DNA of 64,000 nt. Source: Plotosus lineatus. Lineage: Eukaryota > Chordata > Actinopteri > Siluriformes > Plotosidae. A program made the position numbers and the translations under genes. The DNA is taken from the NCBI GenBank assembly GCA_024760905.1, contig CM045733.1:23782501-23846500 (forward strand). The letters run 5' to 3'. This document shows positions 46,911-57,817 of the stretch, piece by piece. Each line of letters begins with the position of its first letter. Within the stretch, counting starts at the first letter, position 1. Under the pieces are notes generated by a model, which had not been told where the DNA came from, did not search any database, and saw only the letters and a list, made by a program, of their open reading frames with translations.

Positions 46911-47233
46911 ATGGTAGCGTAATGGTTAACATGTCTAACTTATAGCAACAAGGTGCTGGGTTTGAATCCCGGGCGTATACTGTATATGCGTTGAGTTTGC
47001 ACGTTTCCCCCACGCTTGTGTCGGTTTCCTCCCACAGTTCAAAAATAGGCACAGTATGCTAATTGGCTGTTTTAAATCACCCTAGGTGTGAGTGTGTGTG
47101 TGTGTGAATGGTTGTCTGCGTGTTTGCCCTGCGATGGCCTGGCGAGCTGTCCAAGGTGTACCCCACCCTCGCCCAGAGTCAGCCAAGATGGGCACCAGCC
47201 TCCTTAAGATTAAGCAGCATGGAAACTGAATGA
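46911..47233 (+). mobile_element. SINE-2 with L2-type tail
   Basis: Head 'tggtagcgtaatggttaac', B box gggtttgaatccc, body 'gtgtcggtttcctcccacag', then 'gtgtttgccctgcgatgg', 'gagctgtccaaggtgtaccc' and tail to 'aagattaagcagc'. The tail is the same as in SINE-1b, which links the two SINE groups. Confidence 0.87.
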
Positions 47234-47235
47234 AC

Positions 47236-47733
47236 TTTGCTGTTGCTTTTTTACAAGCAGCAACAGGAGTATATCCTCGAGTTTTTACACTGGAAGGGTA
47301 GTGTCTGTATGGCGTGTGAGTTAATGTGAAGAGACAACAGTGTAGGGAAGAAGTGTAGTGAGTGTGATGGAGCGTATGTTATTGGTGACCACTTGAGCCC
47401 AGTGTAATTGCATAATTTAGTCGAGCGATCAGTCGAAACAATGGCAACAATCATATGTACTAATGCAGATAGAAAAAAAAAAAAAAAAAAAAAAAAAACG
47501 CAGACGGAACTGAACACTAAGGCGCCGTTTGCTTAAAATGATGTAGATGGAACCAGTATTGAAAGATACTGCAGCTTTAGAGACGCGATCTCTCTGATGC
47601 TGCAGGTCTCTGTTTCCAATAGAACTGATTTGGAAACTATCAGCATTTCAGCGTATAAATTTCCCTAGTGAGGAAAGCAATGCATATAAAATGAAGCCTG
47701 TCGTATTTATCCATCTTTTTTTTCCTCCTCTGT

Positions 47734-47735
<2 letters not shown>
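47236..47735. other. Unassigned sequence with a poly-A run
   Basis: A-run of about 26 at 47473-47498. No gene or transposon is recognised around it, and no source retrogene is visible. Confidence 0.5.
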
Positions 47736-47795
<60 letters not shown>

Positions 47796-47838
47796 TCTCA
47801 CACACGCACACACACACACACACACACACAGACACACT
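47736..47838. repeat. Compound (CT)n-(CA)n microsatellite
   Basis: CT run to 47774, then CA with CTCT and GCAC interruptions. Confidence 0.96.
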
Positions 47839-48882
47839 GAATAGACATACATTCCATTGGGCTCGAGTCAAGTGACAATATATTCGTTTTCCAATTTTTT
47901 CTCACATAATTCCCAGGGTACTGCCATGCGTATACAGGCCGGAGATCTCAAAGGCAACAGGTATTGATATTTCTGTAAAGATAAGCATGTGAAAGAAATC
48001 ACTGTTCATGCCCAGATTCATTTTAAATATGGGAAATGTCACCCTGTAATGAGAAACTAGGAGGAGAATGAAAGCGACAGAAAAAAGAAGCAGCTTAATC
48101 AATTAATGAAGGGAAAATACCTCCTCCACTTTACAGAACTAAGATTTAAATAGAATTTTCATGCAGCCAAACTGATCGTTGATTATTATGCTCCAAGGTT
48201 ATAAAACAACCCGATGTTGCCAGTCTGTCACTGTCGATTTGACATGATGGGAAGAGTTTACACGGACCAGGAAAATGTTACATGCGTAAATGGCTTCCGT
48301 GCTACTTTCAAAAGGTCCGTGACGAAGGAATAGTGGAAAAAGGCAATTCATTAAGTCTTCAATTCATTATGTGTCAGTGTAATTTCAGCAGGAGCTACAA
48401 TTCATTACGTGGTGCGAGTCAATTTTCACTCTTTCTTTCTTTCCTTTTTTTGTGGCAGGTTTATATATTCAGCCTTGACAAATTCCCCTCTCAAACCCAA
48501 GGATGTTTCAGAGAAGTAATGAAAAAAACAAAAAGCCTAATTAAAACAAAGAGTGTGCTCCATGATAGGTGCATAATTGGTGCAGTGAGTCAGTGTAATT
48601 CAGGTAGATATTTTCTCGTTTCCTACTGCACATTGTCCTGTAAATGGATATATTTGCATTTTGTTCTGGTGTCTGTGGACTACCATGCTGACAGCACAGT
48701 GTAAGCCAGAATCCTTTTTTTCCTGAGCTTTATTTCAGCATCCCAGTGTGACAACCTTTTAAAAACATGATGGCATAATGAGTTTTTTACAGTGCTCACC
48801 AGTGCTGGCTGTTCTGTGAATTGTAATTGTAAGTGAAGCATCTAGTGTTTTTTCCCTGTGTATGTAGGACCTTGACCATATA
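47839..48882. other. Unassigned, non-repetitive-looking sequence
   Basis: No gene is recognised. A 140-codon frame at 48282-48704 has no domain. The stretch 48080-48420, with repeated 'aattcatta' motifs and homeodomain-type ATTA cores, looks like possible conserved non-coding DNA, but this is not testable here. Confidence 0.45.
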
Positions 48883-48951
48883 CAGATATACCTCAACTTA
48901 AGTGGTTTCAAGTTAAGTCGTTCTCGATTATATGTCGGTTTTCAAAAAATA
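48883..48951. other. Possible terminal fragment of another Tigger-type element
   Basis: After TA (48881-48882), 'cagatatacctcaacttaag' and 'agttaagtcgttctcg' look like the end of a pogo/Tigger element. It stops where TIR-D starts. No partner end is found with certainty. Confidence 0.4.
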
Positions 48952-49375
48952 CAGTCGGCCCCCAATTTACTAAGACCCCCTTTGTACGAAGCCCCCGGAT
49001 TACGAAAAAATTTTCTTGAGTTTCCGTCCCCAAAATACGAAACAACCCCTCTTACGAAAAGAAATTCAAAATTCAAACGCGCCAATCAAAATTTCACACA
49101 ACGCGCGAGTTGCTCTCTCATTGGCTGTCTCTCAACATCCCGTCCCGTTGGCCTCCCAGATAGAGACAGAAGGAAGCTTCACTCTTTAGTTTTTAGTTTA
49201 GTTTTTAAGTTGTTTTAATTCAGTAAATGTTTAATAAATGTGGGTGCATTTGAGCTCATCTGGAATTCTGATCCCTCAAGGAATCAAATTAAAGTTGAGT
49301 TTGTCAAGCAGGGAATGCGCTTTGAATTCATGTATTGTGGGCGTGGCCCGCAGCGCGCACGCCCGCACGCAACAA

Positions 49376-49422
<47 letters not shown>

Positions 49423-49617
49423 AAGAAGGAAGCGTCACTCTTTAGTTTTTAGTTTAGTTTTTTTAAGTTGTTTTAATTCAGTAAATGTTTAATAAATGTG
49501 GTCGCATTTGAGCTCATCTGGCATCCCGGTCCCTCAAGGAATCAAATTAAAGTTGAGTTTGTCGAGCAGGGAATGCGCTTCGAATTTACATCTTGTGGGC
49601 GTGGCCCGCAGTGCGTG

Positions 49618-49661
<44 letters not shown>

Positions 49662-49766
49662 ACACTTTAGTTTAGTTTTTTAAGTTGTTTTAATTCAGTA
49701 AATGGTCAAGCAGGGACTGCACTTTGAATTCCTGTCTTGTGGGGGTGGCCCGCAGCGCGTGCGTGG

Positions 49767-49803
<37 letters not shown>

Positions 49804-49964
49804 AATAACGCTTTAGTTTTTAGTTTTTTTTAAGTTGTTTAATTCAGTAAATGTTTAATAAATGTGAGCGCATTTGAGCTTATCTGGCATCCCGATCCCT
49901 CAAGGGATCAAATTAAAGTTAAGTTTGTCAAGCAGGGAATGTGCTTTGAATTCCACGTCTTGTG
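48952..49964. mobile_element. TIR-D DNA transposon expanded by internal tandem repeats
   Basis: It begins 'cagtcggcccccaatttac' after TA. The first 215 bp match the copy at 53178. It then carries four tandem units (see 49168-49964) where the 53178 copy has one. The right terminus is not present. Confidence 0.85.
49168..49964. repeat. Four-unit tandem array, each unit ending in (GA)n
   Basis: Units start near 49168, 49425, 49655 and 49800. Each runs 'actctttagtttttagtt', 'cagtaaatgtttaataaatg', 'catttgagctcatctgg', 'gtttgtcaagcagggaatg', 'ttgtgggcgtggcccgcag', then GA repeats (49378-49420, 49620-49658, 49770-49800). Unit 3 lacks its middle, and unit 4 stops before the GA part. Confidence 0.9.
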
Positions 49965-50019
49965 TGTATATATATAAGTAAATTAAAAAATGTGATCTAA
50001 GTAAATTTACCGGTACATT

Positions 50020-50430
50020 TTGGATGATTGTCATGTTTCAGCGTACAGTTCGGCTCACATGTTCTTCAAGCACCATGATGGTGAGCTTGCCAGGTCCTGC
50101 TGAAGTAATGCATCCCCATACCATGATGCTTCCACTTCCATGCTTCATAGATGGTATGAGGTTCTTTCCCTGGAATGCTGTATTTGGTTTCCACCAAACA
50201 TGTATTCTTTTCTGGTGCCCAAATAATCCGACTTTAGACTTAGCTGTCCAAAGAACATTATTCCAGAAGACTTGGCCTTTGTCCATGTTCTCTCTGGCAA
50301 ACTTTAGTCTGGCCTTGATGTTCTTTATAGAGAGCAAAGGTTTCTTTCTTGCACACCTCCCAAGAAGTTCAAACTTGTATCATCTCTTTCTGATCGTAGC
50401 GTCATGTACTTTCACATCATCAGTAGTGAG
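50020..50430 (-). pseudogene. Tc1-like transposase fragment, catalytic Asp replaced
   Basis: The minus strand reads IKARLKFARENMDK, VFWNNVLWTAKSKVGLFGHQ, then NTAFQGKNLIPSMKHGSGSI and MVWGCITSAGPGKL. This is the middle of a Tc1-like DDE transposase. The usual WTDESK or WSDESK, which holds the first catalytic Asp, reads WTAKSK here. N- and C-terminal parts and the second Asp and Glu motifs are missing. No terminal inverted repeats of this element are seen. It is a different subfamily from the element at 19508. Confidence 0.9.
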
Positions 50431-50436
50431 GCCCTG

Positions 50437-51074
50437 ATAAATAAAACAAATTAAACATATTAAAACAAATAAAATACAAATAAAACAAATTAAAACTAAC
50501 AAAGAAACAATTTGACTCTGAGAACTCCGCGACGTTGCCCTCTAGGCAGCGCCATCTTGGACACGTCACTCCAAGACGTTACTCCAAGTTCAATGTAAAA
50601 GCACGTGAAGCGTAATAAAGTTTATCCTTTTGGTATCGTTTGTTAAACATGCTACAGAACATAAAATCTCACGCACAAACATTCTCAGAATTAACTTAGG
50701 TACTGTACTGGAATAATAATTGAAAAAAACTTTAAAACGAGTGCTTTAGAACAGTATATGCTGTATAATGTTTATATATTTTATTACTAAATATCACAGT
50801 ACAAAACTAAAAAAAAAGTATTAATCATGACTACATTTTACGACATTAATACTGTATTAATGAGTAATATTGTCTGTAGAATGTGTTTAAGAAGCATATT
50901 TTAGTGCACATGTAATAGATGCATAGTATTTTACTGCTGGCTGCTCATTCGCGCATGTGATGTCATACACGGGGTTTTACTTCCGGGTACAGAACTCGCG
51001 GATTATCTCGATTCGTGGGAAGACCCGGAACCGTACACCCCCCCCCCCCCCCCGCGAATGTCAAGGGCCTACTG
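50437..51074. mobile_element. TIR-C element, right-hand part only
   Basis: It matches the TIR-C copy at 57365 in reverse: 'acaaagaaacaatttgactc', 'gcgccatcttggacacg', 'aatctcacgcacaaac', then the terminus 'tcaagggcctactg' and TA at 51075-51076. It includes a C-run of about 16 at 51038-51053. The left half is replaced by the Tc1-like fragment. Confidence 0.83.
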
Positions 51075-51122
51075 TATAAGATAACCATATAACAAAACTC
51101 TCTGAACTCTTTATACAAGTAA

Positions 51123-51470
51123 GCTTCATCAACTCTGTCCTCATCATTATCATCTTAATCTATATCCTGCTCAGCAGAAAAGATCACATCGCAAACACAA
51201 CAAAATTGACTCATACACACTTTTATTAACAGATGCGTCTCCTTCATCAACATCAAAATCTTCATCAACACAGCTGGCATCATCAACTCTGCTCAACAGT
51301 TGGCTTCATCAACTCTGCCCTCATTATATCATCTTAGTCTATATCCTGCTCAGCAGAAAGGATTACATCATCTTCACAAACACCACTCATGCACACTTTT
51401 ACTAACAGATGCCTCTTCTTCAACCACATCAAAATCAAAATCTTCATCAACACAGCTGGCATCATCATCA
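51123..51470. repeat. Tandem duplication, about 180-bp units
   Basis: Unit 1 starts at 51123 and unit 2 at 51303. Shared order: 'gcttcatcaactctg', 'tatatcctgctcagcagaaa', 'cacttttattaacagatgc' type and 'tcttcatcaacacagctgg'. On the minus strand both units code the same acidic peptide in frame (see 51374-51719), and the length differences there are multiples of three. Confidence 0.82.
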
Positions 51471-51719
51471 TCAGTTTGTTCATCTGTAAAAGGAATGAAA
51501 CATTTAAGTATTTTTCAGGTCTTAACCACCTTTTGTACAAAACTAAACAACCCACGATCCAGCATGTCCAGTCCAGATAAGATTACACACAAATCAAATA
51601 ATCAAAAAAATTCCATCATCAAATTTTGCATGCAGAGAAAAATACTCACCGGCGTAATAATCTTCAAGAACACCAAGCATTCCGGCATCTTCAATGCCCA
51701 ATGCGTTCTTGCGTTGAAT
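51374..51719 (-). pseudogene. Relic of a spliced acidic protein segment (candidate exon-intron-exon)
   Basis: Minus-strand exon 51719-51650 reads NALGIEDAGMLGVLEDYYA and ends at a consensus donor (GTGAGT, 51649-51644). After 166 bp a consensus acceptor (ccttttacag) ends at 51484. The next exon continues the same frame as DEQTDDDDASCVDEDFDF, then VVEEEASVSKSVHE and a stop near 51374. Acidic C-terminal tails of this kind are common in Tigger/CENP-B-type transposases, but no catalytic motif is visible and the source protein is not identified. It could also be a decayed host exon. The splice call is inference from the signals and frame continuity only. Confidence 0.45.
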
Positions 51720-51750
51720 TTAACATCTATACTAATGCTCCGAGACATCA

Positions 51751-52208
51751 GAAGGGAAAAGTGTACAAGACGGTGATGAGGCCAGCGATGTTGTATGGTT
51801 TAGAAACAGTGGCCCTGGGGAAAAGACAGGAGGCAGAGCTGGAGGTAGCAGAGATGAAAATGTTGAGGTTCTCTTTGGGAGTAACGAGGATGGATAGGAT
51901 CTAGAATGAGTACATCAGAGGGACAGCAAATGTTAGATGTTTTGGAGACAAAGTCAAAGAGGCTAGATTAAGATGGTTTGGAGATGTACAGAGGAGGGAT
52001 AGTGAGTATATTGGTAGTAGGATGCTGAGGTTGGAACTACCAGGCAGAAGGCCCAGAGGAAGACCAAAGAGAAGATTTATGGATGTGGTGAAGGCGGACA
52101 TGAAGGTCGTTGGAGTAAGAGTAAAAGATGCAGAGGATAGGGTGAGATGGAGGCAGATCATTTGCTGTGGCGACGCCTGAAGGGAACAGCCAAAAGGAAA
52201 AGAAGAAG
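51751..52208 (+). mobile_element. RTE-type LINE, 5'-truncated, with 20-bp target-site duplication
   Basis: The plus strand codes YKTVMRPAMLYGLETVAL, EVAEMKMLRFSLGVTRMDRI, stop, NEYIRGTANV, RLRWFGDVQRR, LELPGRRPRGRPKRRFMDVV and DRVRWRQIICCGDA. This is the C-terminal end of an RTE/BovB-like reverse transcriptase. The 3' end is 'gccaaaaggaaaagaagaag'. Direct repeats actaatgctcc[g/t]agacatca at 51731-51750 and 52209-52228 (two-base tolerance) mark the insertion. One in-frame stop is at about 51901. The 3' end closely resembles the SINE-1a tail, identifying the likely helper LINE class for SINE-1a. Confidence 0.92.
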
Positions 52209-52228
52209 ACTAATGCTCCTAGACATCA

Positions 52229-53037
52229 CAGATGACACTCCACTCTCCTTTTCCAGAAATTATGTGTATTCACAATCTTATAAATAAACTTAATGACTGT
52301 TATGAAGAGAAAGTCGGAGATAAATTCCGCATGGAGTAAACCAGAAGCAGGAAGTAAACCGGAAGTTAACACTGCGCATGTGCAAGCCTGAACCGACCAA
52401 TCAGTGTGCTCGTTTCAGATCTTATTTAGCAACTAGCCTGCATTGTTTACGAGCATATCATCTTCATAACCTTTATTTTATTCGCTGAAATGGCATTTTA
52501 ATATCAAAACAGTATCCAAAATGGAGCAACTACTTCACGGCCGTTCTTCTGGTGTATGGATTATAGTGTGTCTTGTACCGAACTTGGTGAATAATTGCAA
52601 TGAAAACCAGTAAGTTTGCTACTGTTTTTATCTAGTTTTCTGAGGGTACTCGCCAGAAAAATGGGGAAAAAAAGACATATTTAGTGAGTTTTAGTCGATT
52701 TCACGTGAGCAAGTAATAGTTGAATACTTGTTTTAATAGTTTATGCAAAAATCCGAATTTCGATAAAAATGGACCATTTTTACTTTTCTGGCCTTTATCT
52801 CAAAAGTGGTCTGTGCGACAAGCGCCTACTTTTGGTGGAGCGCCTCACGCACATCTGTACAGACGCTCCCCAACTTCCGTTTATCCTTTTTACGTTTTTT
52901 CAATTTTACGGGTGTTTAAAAAAAAAAAAAAAAAGTCAAATTTTGAGTTTAGACGTACCTATGTAGTACGCTGAGGTAATGATGCAATGACGTAATGACG
53001 CTGCATTCATTGTTTACAAATGACAGACTAAACTGTA
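52229..53037. other. Unassigned, possibly part of an old DNA transposon
   Basis: It holds 'gaccaatcagtgtgctcg' (a CCAAT motif), an A-run near 52919-52934 and 'gacgtaatgacgctgc'. It is the continuation of the sequence the RTE LINE landed in. No gene is recognised. Confidence 0.4.
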
Positions 53038-53667
<630 letters not shown>

Positions 53668-54513
53668 CACGTTCATATGTCTCGGTTATATAGCGTGTTA
53701 CCCTTGTGTTAAGACGTCGTCTCTGTGATCTTTGTGTTTACACTGTTTTGTGGACTTTTGTAACCCTAAGCAAATATGGTTGGTGAGAAACGTAAGCCTA
53801 CTAGCATGGGTGCAAGTCTCATACACAGAGATGAATTAACTATCTGCTCGGATCGGCGCAGTCTACCATGCATACTCAGTTAAGCAAAGAGAATTGTAAA
53901 ATGAATGAAAACCCGAGTCCAGAAAAGAAAGAGAACTCTCCGCTCTGCTGATGATTCACATCAGTGCAGGCTGAGTACTAAACGAGTTCAATAGCGCCCT
54001 TGCTCACTTGAAAGACCGGAAGTACGTATAATTGTTTCAAGCACAGCAAGTAAACTACTTTCGGTACTGAGTGCCTCACATATTGTAAGCGTTGATTGGC
54101 TGTTTTAAGCTTCATGTAATGTGACTCAGCTCAGCTTCATGTAAAGTGACCATCCATCAACCATTGGAACCATTTAAAAGCAGAAAGATCGCATCATAGA
54201 GAATGTTAAAGGTTATATTTTATACTATATTTGATATTTGATGAGTGAATTTGAGTAAAATTTATCAATTTGAAATTACTATGCTTGAATTTAATTTATT
54301 TGAAATTAATTTTGATATTATTTGATATATTTGATATTATTTATGTTATGTTTATAATTATTGATTTTGGGGTGTTTTATGAGATACAGTAATGGTATTT
54401 ATGGATGTATAGTACAGTATGAGTGTCATACGTCACACGTCATACGTCATACGTCACTGTGACAACTTACGTTCACTTTCAACTTACATTGGGCCGTCCG
54501 GAACCAATTAATA
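53668..54513. other. Probable decayed DNA-transposon sequence
   Basis: The right edge 'acattgggccgtccggaacc' plus 'aatta' resembles a Tigger-type terminus ('taattggttccggac' in reverse). It also holds 'gcgttgattggctg' (54089 area) and an AT-rich repetitive 'tttgatatt' stretch at 54230-54340. No frame is recognised. Confidence 0.42.
54426..54458. repeat. Tandem 7-bp array with ACGTCA cores
   Basis: Units tcatacg, tcacacg, tcatacg, tcatacg, tcactg follow each other, giving repeated cgtca (CRE half-site) cores. Factor binding is not shown. Confidence 0.75.
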
Positions 54514-54839
54514 TATATTTATATATATATAAATAAATAAAATGTCTATGCATGTATGTATGTATGTATACAGCATTTTAGGATAGAAGTCCAGGATGCT
54601 TGGTAAGGCAGCATCTTGCTGCTTTAGCAACATAATTTATTATTGGTGAAACTGGAGTCTGTTATTTTGTATAATATAAGATACTTATTATCCAAGTGCG
54701 GGGTCTGTACAGCAAAATCTCAGTCTGAGGTCTTCAGTATAGACCGAGCTGAAATGACTTGCTCGCTTCTGAAAGAATCTTCATTTGTGTCTGTAAGGGT
54801 TTGATAGTGTCACATTGGCACTTTTTGTTTGCTGTGAAT
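54514..54839. other. Unassigned sequence
   Basis: Short TA and ATGT repeats near 54510-54570. Nothing else is recognised. Confidence 0.5.
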
Positions 54840-55143
54840 TGTGTTTCCCAGTGTGATGGCATTTGTATGTGTAACCAGGAAGTGGATTTAAGCCCTCCCC
54901 TTTCTGTGCCCATCACATCAGCCATGGTTTTCTTTGTTCCGTTCTTGTTCTTCAGTTTTTCAGTGTATTCCATGTTTTTGTTTTCTTTGCTTTGTACTCA
55001 TTTTGCTATGTTTGTGTTTTGTTCGCTGGCTGCATGCAACTTGTTTCAGTTTGTGTTTTGTTTTTCACTATTTCTTGAGATGCCAGTGCAGAATAAACTC
55101 CTCATCTAGTGTACACATCCAGTCTCCACATGCATTCATGACA
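54840..55143 (+). mobile_element. Possible LTR-like or Pol II terminal unit
   Basis: The sequence is T-rich with repeated 'tttgtgttttg' motifs, followed by 'gcagaataaactcctcat' (AATAAA) and 'catgcattcatgacag'. The order resembles LTRs of fish retrotransposons. No TG...CA boundaries or target duplication are confirmed. Confidence 0.35.
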
Positions 55144-56992
55144 GGTAGCTTTTGGTTTGTTTCCCTTCCTGCAGAAGCTACTAAAGGGTACGGCACACAG
55201 TGCAGCTAGCCAACAGCTCATTTTCAGTACGATATGCACCGATCCATACAAGGTTTTTAAACCGCACGTTGACCAATCAGATTGCACATACTGTTGTCGT
55301 GAGATAATAAAGGCCCCTATAAAGAATTTGAATCTGTCAGTGCCTCGAACTTTCCATGCGGTGTAATTCGCTAGTCTTTTATGCTGTGAATCACCCCATT
55401 GTGCTTGCTAGTTACAAGTGACTACAGAAAGATTAATCCAGCATTGCCTTGCTAATGGCGGCACATACCCTTGCAGTTCTGTCTACAGGTCAGCAGTTTT
55501 GTCAGCCTAAACTTGGATGTGCGAGAAAGGTTTACTGTTGCATTATTGAGATCCTTTGTGAGCAGCGTAATGACCGTCTGAAGTGTGAAACACCTTTCTT
55601 TGTTTCCTCCCAAAGGCATCATTAGGCACAGCTAAGGAGAACGATAAATAGGGAGAGTCATCTGAAGGCACAAAGTGAAGTTGTTAAACGATTCTCTGGA
55701 GCATGGTAGTGCATGCAAAGAAGTGCAATGTTCACTGAAGCTCAGGGCCCGTCTTATTGTACTGTCCATGAGTTCTCTTTCTCTCTCTCCCTCGCCCCTC
55801 CCATCGTCCTCATGTCGATTTTCTCTGTTTCTGTTGTCTGACAACAATTAATGGCCTTTGCGGGAGCTTCTCTGGCCCCCTTGGTTTGTATTGAGTGTCC
55901 ATTCACCTTGTCCCGGGCAGGCTGCAACATGAAGGCACTTGTTCTTCGATGGGCCTGTTTGTCACTGAGAAAGTGTCCATGCCTGGCAGTAAATCGCCAC
56001 CTGCTATGAGGACATTAAATATTGAATCATGCTATTGACTCAGAGATCTAATTTGAAGTGATTGTGGATGAGCAATAACAGCACACGGAAAGAAAGAGCC
56101 TAGGTGTTCCCATGCGTGCTACATGTCTCATGTTAAATGAGAACGGAGTGAACATCTGGATGAAGGATTGTGAAGTGGGTTACCTAGTTTGTATACATGA
56201 GAAGGTTTAGCTTAAACATGACCTGGTTCTTTGTGTTTTTGCTGATTGATGAATGTTTGCTGTGAGATTGGTGCCAGTTTGTTCATAGCCAATCAGAACG
56301 CCCAAGATGTGAGTAAGATCTCAGCCATCGAGCAACTAATCATGAGTGTCTGCAGAGGTATAGAGCGCAATTATTACAAATTCTAGACTTTAATCCAGCG
56401 TTAAAGTAATGGTTATAATAAATGAATTGCAGTGAAATGTGAGTGACGGTTGAGAGGAAATGTTGATTAATTATCCTGCCAAAAAAGTTTCATACAGACC
56501 ATGCACTTCAATGAGAATAAAAATAAAGTTACCAGGCAGATCCCTTCTTAAAACCTGCCTACGTGTTCCATTTTTACACGCAAACCTATAAAAATAGAAG
56601 GTTTAGCTCATCATTCATGAATTTCTCAAATAGTGAACAAACAGAAATAAACAAAACAGTTACTTTTCAGATCAATTGTCTATATCGTTAAACACAAACG
56701 TGGGAAAACAGTTTTAACCCCCCATGGGACTAAAGCATGTACCTGAAGTGACTTCGCCTATTTATGTTGTTGTTAGTGGAGCAGAGCGTCATATTTACAA
56801 ACCAGAGACAATTAAGTCAGTGGTTTCTTATGTCCATCGAACCGGTGTCCGTGCAATGCTCATTAACTATTCATTCTTTGGCAGGACCTTAACATGTGCC
56901 ACTATCTGGGAATGTTTATTAAACTTATTTGTTATTTTTAAAGGATCAAAACAACATCCAAATATCAGCAAATTAAATTATTTTATAAAGTA
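55144..56992. other. Unassigned, repeat-poor sequence
   Basis: About 1.85 kb without a recognised transposon or microsatellite. The stretch 55840-56100, with an 'aatta' core and balanced composition, is a candidate conserved non-coding region. A frame at 56724-56993 has no domain. Confidence 0.45.
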
Positions 56993-57817
56993 AAGTGATC
57001 CCTCGCTACTTTGTGCTTCAGTTTCTGCGGCTTCAGTGCATTGCGGGTTTTCAAAAATATTCATTGAAAATAAAAAAAATAAGGAAATTAAGGAAAAATA
57101 GGGGAAAAGTTAAGTAAAATGCTGCCAAACAAGACCAATTATACTAAAAAACCCAAACAAACAAAAACAAAGAAACAACCCAACAAAACTACTTACGTTT
57201 TTATGTGAGGCGCGCATCTGCGTGTGTGTGCGTGTGTGCGCGCGTGTCTGTATGTGTGTGTATTTATATTTTATTTACATCTTATGCATTATTTTTGAAT
57301 GTTTAATTGTTATTATAAGCATTTATAGCATTGAATATGTATTTATTGATCTTATATACACATACAGTAGGCCCTTGACATTCGTGGGGGGTACGGTTCC
57401 GAGCCCTCCCGCGAATCGAGATAATCCGCGAGTTCTGTACGCAGAAGTAAAACCCTATGTATGACATCACATGCGCGAATGAGCAGCCGGCAGTAAAATA
57501 CTATGTATCTATTACGTGCACTAAAATATGCTTCTTAAACAACATATTCTACAGACAGTTTTACTTATTAATACAGTATTAATGTAGGAAAATGTAGTCA
57601 TGATTAAGAAAAACTTTTCAATTTTGTACCGTGATATTTAGTAATAAAATATATAAACATTATACAGCATATATTGTTGTAAAGCACTCGTTTTAAAGTC
57701 TTTTTCAATTATTATTCCAGTACAGTACTTAAATTAATTCTTAGAATGTTTGTGCGTGAGATTTTGTTCTGTAGCATGTTTAACAAATGATACCAAAAGG
57801 ATAAACTTTATTATGCT

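Noticed and set aside
47473..47498. Poly-A run as the tail of a processed retrogene
   Set aside because: No coding sequence or target-site duplication is found on either side.
48282..48704. 140-codon plus-strand open frame as a host exon
   Set aside because: No domain, and no clear splice sites at its edges. The Cys/Ser/Phe-rich composition is typical of random AT-rich DNA.
50038..50337. Possible intact Tc1-like transposase
   Set aside because: The first catalytic Asp is replaced (WTAKSK), and the ends of the protein and of the element are missing.
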